Source: Candidatus Thermodiscus eudorianus (GTDB taxonomy: Archaea; Thermoproteota; Thermoprotei_A; Sulfolobales; Acidilobaceae). From it: a DNA stretch of 64,000 nucleotides. The notes beneath the pieces were generated by a model, which saw only the letters and a program-made list of their open reading frames with translations, ran no database searches and was not told where the DNA came from. The stretch spans positions 20,103 through 84,102 of the forward strand of contig WAOW01000010.1 of assembly GCA_015521085.1 (NCBI GenBank), given 5' to 3'. A program made the translations under genes and the position numbers. The stretch's first letter is position 1. Every line of letters begins with the position of its first letter. This document shows, piece after piece, positions 61,296 through 64,000 of the stretch.

Positions 61296-62060
61296 GTGGT
61301 CGAATCGCCCAAAAGCAGCACTGGCAAGTCGAAAAGGAAGGGCTCTAGAAGGGAGCGTAAGTGGACGATCAACATCGAAGAGATGACTTCTATAGTGGCC
61401 TCGGAGGTCGTTAGCAGGACCGGGCTAGACTACCTAGGGTTAAGGGAGGCCGAGCTGAGAGACGTAATAGAGCCTATAGTAACCGGTATAGTCGAGGCGA
61501 GGAAGACGAAACCCACTGCCGAGAGCATCATTAAGAGGATAGTCAACTCAAGGCAGACGCTCTACAAGGCTATAGCGGCGAAACTCCTAGAGAGAGATAC
61601 CCTCAGCCTGGAGCAACTGGAGTTTATAGTGGCATACGCTCCGGAACTCGCTGGTAGGGTGGCGCCTAAGCTGTATCGTATCGCCAAGGAGTTGAACGCA
61701 GATTATATCGTGGATACGCTCAGGTACCTGTGGCAGAGGTATGGGACTCCTACACGAGTGAGATGTCCTTACTGCGGCTTCAATTCTGTGACTCCCGACT
61801 TGACTTGCATAGTATGTGGTAGAAGTGTCGAGGAGAGGGACCTCAAGGAGGAAATCGGATTTGACAGGCTATTGGCCGATCTCGCCCGGTCCGGCCACAG
61901 GGACGTTGTCGAGGAGATCTTGAGGGCCGGATTCGCGGTGTACGATGGAGAGATCTATCCTCCTAGCCTGCGTAGCAGGCATCCCTACGGTGTTATATTG
62001 TACCTGACTAGGCGCGAGAAGACGCTTTTGAAGTCGTTACTCTCTGGAGAAGAAGAGTGA
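61296..62060 (+). CDS. Zinc-ribbon protein of unknown function (254 aa)
   Basis: Basic N-terminal tail (KSKRKGSRRERKW), a helical middle domain, and a CPYC-x9-CIVC zinc ribbon at about 156-171, then another helical region. GTG 61296 follows GAGGA. The tail and zinc ribbon suggest nucleic-acid binding. It overlaps the convergent TtuA-like gene by 24 bp. Not recognised as a named family. Confidence 0.68.
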   Translation: MVESPKSSTGKSKRKGSRRERKWTINIEEMTSIVASEVVSRTGLDYLGLREAELRDVIEPIVTGIVEARKTKPTAESIIKRIVNSRQTLYKAIAAKLLERDTLSLEQLEFIVAYAPELAGRVAPKLYRIAKELNADYIVDTLRYLWQRYGTPTRVRCPYCGFNSVTPDLTCIVCGRSVEERDLKEEIGFDRLLADLARSGHRDVVEEILRAGFAVYDGEIYPPSLRSRHPYGVILYLTRREKTLLKSLLSGEEE

Positions 62061-62885
62061 TGCCCCGGATTCAATACAGTATCCACATATTCTCTCACCT
62101 CGTCGAGTATAACCCCCGCACAACTCGCAGTATCCTGTATTTATCTTCCTTGATAGTTTTATTATCGTCTTGGAGCTGCTGAACTCCAGTTCTGGCCTAT
62201 TGCCTAGGATCGAGAGCAGCGGGATCTTCGCTGGGATAGTGGTTGTGCAGAGCGGATCCAGTTGCAAACCCTTAAGAAAAGCGTAAGCCGATAATGCCTC
62301 GCCCTCTATATTAGCTATCGGAGAGAATATCGGTGGCCTAGTCCATGGTATTGCAGGTAGAGCCTCACTCAGGGCGTCGGTCCTGGAGCTTAGCAACGCC
62401 TCTAGCCCTATAGTGTTTATGCAGGTTCTAGAAAGGGGGAATGCTATTACATCAGCGTTGAGCTTCTTCGCACGGCTTAGTGCCCACGCGCGTTCGTATC
62501 TGATGCAGTGTATTGGTCCTTGGCTTTTCGGGAGGGGGAATTCTTCTATGAGGCTTGAGGACTTGACCCAGCGTCCAATCCTATCTACTATGGATTCTAT
62601 CATGTTGTTTTTATTGAGTTGGCTTGGAGCTAATACGTGTAGCTCGACGTTGAACTTGGACTCGACGATTGATAGGAGTAGTAGTGATGCGAGAGAGTGC
62701 ATCGGCTCGCTGGGCCTGACCACGGCGAGTATTCTGGATCCTGGTGTTAGTAGGCCCGATTCGCCTATGGTTCTCTTGACAGTCTTGGATAGTATCCTCT
62801 CTAGGCATATAGTGCAGAGTCTATGGCCGCTGTAGGTCCTGTAGTAGAGCGCGTCTCTTTTCTTGCAGACGTCGCATTTTACCAT
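62037..62885 (-). CDS. TtuA/Ncs6-like zinc-finger protein with degenerate PP-loop
   Basis: 282 residues. N-terminal zinc finger (Cys4, Cys7, Cys24, Cys27: CDVC...CTIC) and C-terminal zinc finger (CELCGGYTRRGERICGYC) are both kept, as in the tRNA 2-thiolation enzymes TtuA/Ncs6. The ATP-pyrophosphatase motif SGGKDS is replaced by RPSEPMHS (57-64), so ATP-dependent adenylation is probably lost. It may be a structural partner or an altered paralogue. ATG 62885. Confidence 0.78.
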   Translation of the reverse strand: MVKCDVCKKRDALYYRTYSGHRLCTICLERILSKTVKRTIGESGLLTPGSRILAVVRPSEPMHSLASLLLLSIVESKFNVELHVLAPSQLNKNNMIESIVDRIGRWVKSSSLIEEFPLPKSQGPIHCIRYERAWALSRAKKLNADVIAFPLSRTCINTIGLEALLSSRTDALSEALPAIPWTRPPIFSPIANIEGEALSAYAFLKGLQLDPLCTTTIPAKIPLLSILGNRPELEFSSSKTIIKLSRKINTGYCELCGGYTRRGERICGYCIESGASLFFSRE

Positions 62886-62951
62886 AGCTGCTGTCCCGAG
62901 GGTTTTGGCTCGTGTCTAGGCTCTTTAGCTATAGAGCCCGCTAGCGTAATG

Positions 62952-62959
62952 TTTATATA
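62952..62959 (+). promoter_or_regulatory. TATA box of the thermosome gene
   Basis: TTTATATA, about 55-60 bp before ATG 63014, giving a leader of about 30 nt that contains the ribosome binding site AAGGTGA. Confidence 0.6.
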
Positions 62960-63013
62960 GAAGTGATACCCCCTTGGACTCTCGGAGTTGAACTAGGGAA
63001 AAGGTGACAGGAG

Positions 63014-64000
63014 ATGGCAGCAGGAGTACCCGTACTGATACTGAAGGAGGGAACCCAGAGAACCTATGGACGAGAGGCTATAAGGGCGAACATCCTAGCC
63101 GCCAAGGTTCTAGCCGAGATACTAAAGACCAGTCTAGGGCCAAGGGGCCTGGACAAGATGCTAGTAGACGCTTTCGGCGACATAGTCGTCACCAACGACG
63201 GAGCAACCATAGTAAAGGAGATGGAAGTACAGCACCCAGCTGCAAAGCTACTAGTCGAGGTGGCAAAGGCCCAGGACGCCGAGGTAGGCGACGGGACCAC
63301 AACCGTCGTAGTCCTAGCTGGCACGCTCTTGGAGAAGGCCGAGAAGCTTCTAGACGAGAACATACACCCGACAACCATCATAGACGGATACACCAAAGCC
63401 CTAGAGAAGGCCCTCAAGTACCTAGACGAGATAGCCGTCCCGGTAAACGTTGAGGACGATGAGACCCTGAGGAGGATAATCGACACCACGATCTCAAGCA
63501 AGTTTGTGGGCCATGGCCCGGAGAAGGAGAAGATTATAGAGCTGGTCCTCAACACGATCAGGATAATCGCCGAGAAGAAGGGAGAGGGCTACGAGGTAGA
63601 CCTAGACAACGTAAAGATCGAGAAGAAGAAGGGAGGAAGCCTACTGGACAGCAAGCTCATCCGCGGTGTTGTGATTGATAAGGAGGTTGTTCATCCTGAT
63701 ATGCCTAGGGTTGTTAAGAACGCCAAGATAGCGGTACTAGACACTCCACTAGAGGTACAGAAGCCCGACCTATCAACCAAGATACGGGTCACCGACCTCG
63801 ACCAGCTCGAACAGTTCCTAGAGGAGGAGACCAAGCTGATCAAGGAAATGGTAGAGAGGATTGCTGCTACTGGTGCTAGTGTTGTTGTTACTCAGAAGGG
63901 TATTGATGAGGTTGCTCAGCACTTCCTCGCTAAGAAGGGTATTATGGCTGTGAGGAGGGTGAAGAGGAGCGACATAGAAAAAATAGCCAAGGCAACAGGA
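63014..64000 (+). CDS. Thermosome subunit (group II chaperonin), 5' part
   Basis: The gene runs off the end of the window after 329 codons; the family is about 540-560 residues. Seen: [59 protein letters not shown] (nucleotide binding) and, later, [29 protein letters not shown] 63014 behind AAGGTGA. Main protein-folding machine of hyperthermophilic archaea. Which paralogue (alpha, beta or gamma) cannot be told. Confidence 0.96.
   Translation, partial: MAAGVPVLILKEGTQRTYGREAIRANILAAKVLAEILKTSLGPRGLDKMLVDAFGDIVVTNDGATIVKEMEVQHPAAKLLVEVAKAQDAEVGDGTTTVVVLAGTLLEKAEKLLDENIHPTTIIDGYTKALEKALKYLDEIAVPVNVEDDETLRRIIDTTISSKFVGHGPEKEKIIELVLNTIRIIAEKKGEGYEVDLDNVKIEKKKGGSLLDSKLIRGVVIDKEVVHPDMPRVVKNAKIAVLDTPLEVQKPDLSTKIRVTDLDQLEQFLEEETKLIKEMVERIAATGASVVVTQKGIDEVAQHFLAKKGIMAVRRVKRSDIEKIAKATG

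Overview
The window looks like a stretch of chromosome from a hyperthermophilic crenarchaeon, most likely of the Desulfurococcales. This rests on gene content: TFE-beta with Fe-S cysteines, an archaeal Orc1/Cdc6, RFC small and large subunits, a Gins23-MCM pair, Hel308, NMD3, aIF1A, Rio1 and aDim2, a two-domain protein disulfide oxidoreductase, mannosyl-3-phosphoglycerate synthase, a class II ribonucleotide reductase and a thermosome. The DNA is moderately G+C rich. Genes are densely packed, often overlap by 1-80 bp, and frequently start with TTG or GTG behind GGTG/GAGG-type ribosome binding sites. I do not name a species.

Layout. 0-4.4 kb: end of TFE-beta, then Trm1, a THEP1 NTPase and a COG1395 regulator on the minus strand, a PPP phosphatase and an HTH regulator. 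4.5-12.2 kb: protein disulfide oxidoreductase, two unknown proteins, a double-guide C/D box sRNA, a geranylgeranyl-reductase-like flavoprotein, an Lrp regulator, an epimerase, a HAD phosphatase, an aminopropyltransferase and a beta-hydroxyacid dehydrogenase. 12.3-15.2 kb: a translation/ribosome-assembly operon (nmd3, eIF1A, rio1, dim2). nmd3 has two N-terminal zinc motifs upstream of its first ATG and seems to start at AUA. 15.2-31.7 kb: central metabolism and membrane functions (glutamate dehydrogenase, aspartate aminotransferase, enolase, CutA, HD hydrolase, TrkA/MscS, GMP synthase, leucyl aminopeptidase, BtpA-like protein) and tRNA-Phe. 31.7-45.3 kb: archaemetzincin, archease, endonuclease III, Cdc6, MoaC, and a replication block in which rfcL/rfcS diverge from gins23-mcm-hel308. 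rfcS carries an intein.

45.5-54.4 kb is an accessory island next to a tRNA-Gly(CCC). It is more A+T rich in places and holds a McrBC-type restriction system with a long uncharacterised N-terminal region in McrB, two unknown helical proteins, one clearly decayed gene, two genes interrupted at A5 runs, and an AF2212-type/VapC toxin-antitoxin pair. 54.4-64 kb returns to ordinary genes: an anchored secreted-repeat protein with a winged-helix regulator and a small membrane protein, mannosyl-3-phosphoglycerate synthase, an intein-bearing ribonucleotide reductase, a zinc-ribbon protein, a TtuA-like protein that has lost its PP-loop motif, and the start of a thermosome subunit.

The best candidates for new biology are the sRNA at 6976-7039, whose two guides match adjacent conserved segments of 23S rRNA domain IV; the AUA-initiated nmd3; the McrBC island with its unknown neighbours; the degenerate TtuA paralogue; and the structured inverted repeat between guaA and pepA. 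Family assignments come from motif recognition by eye; no database search was run.
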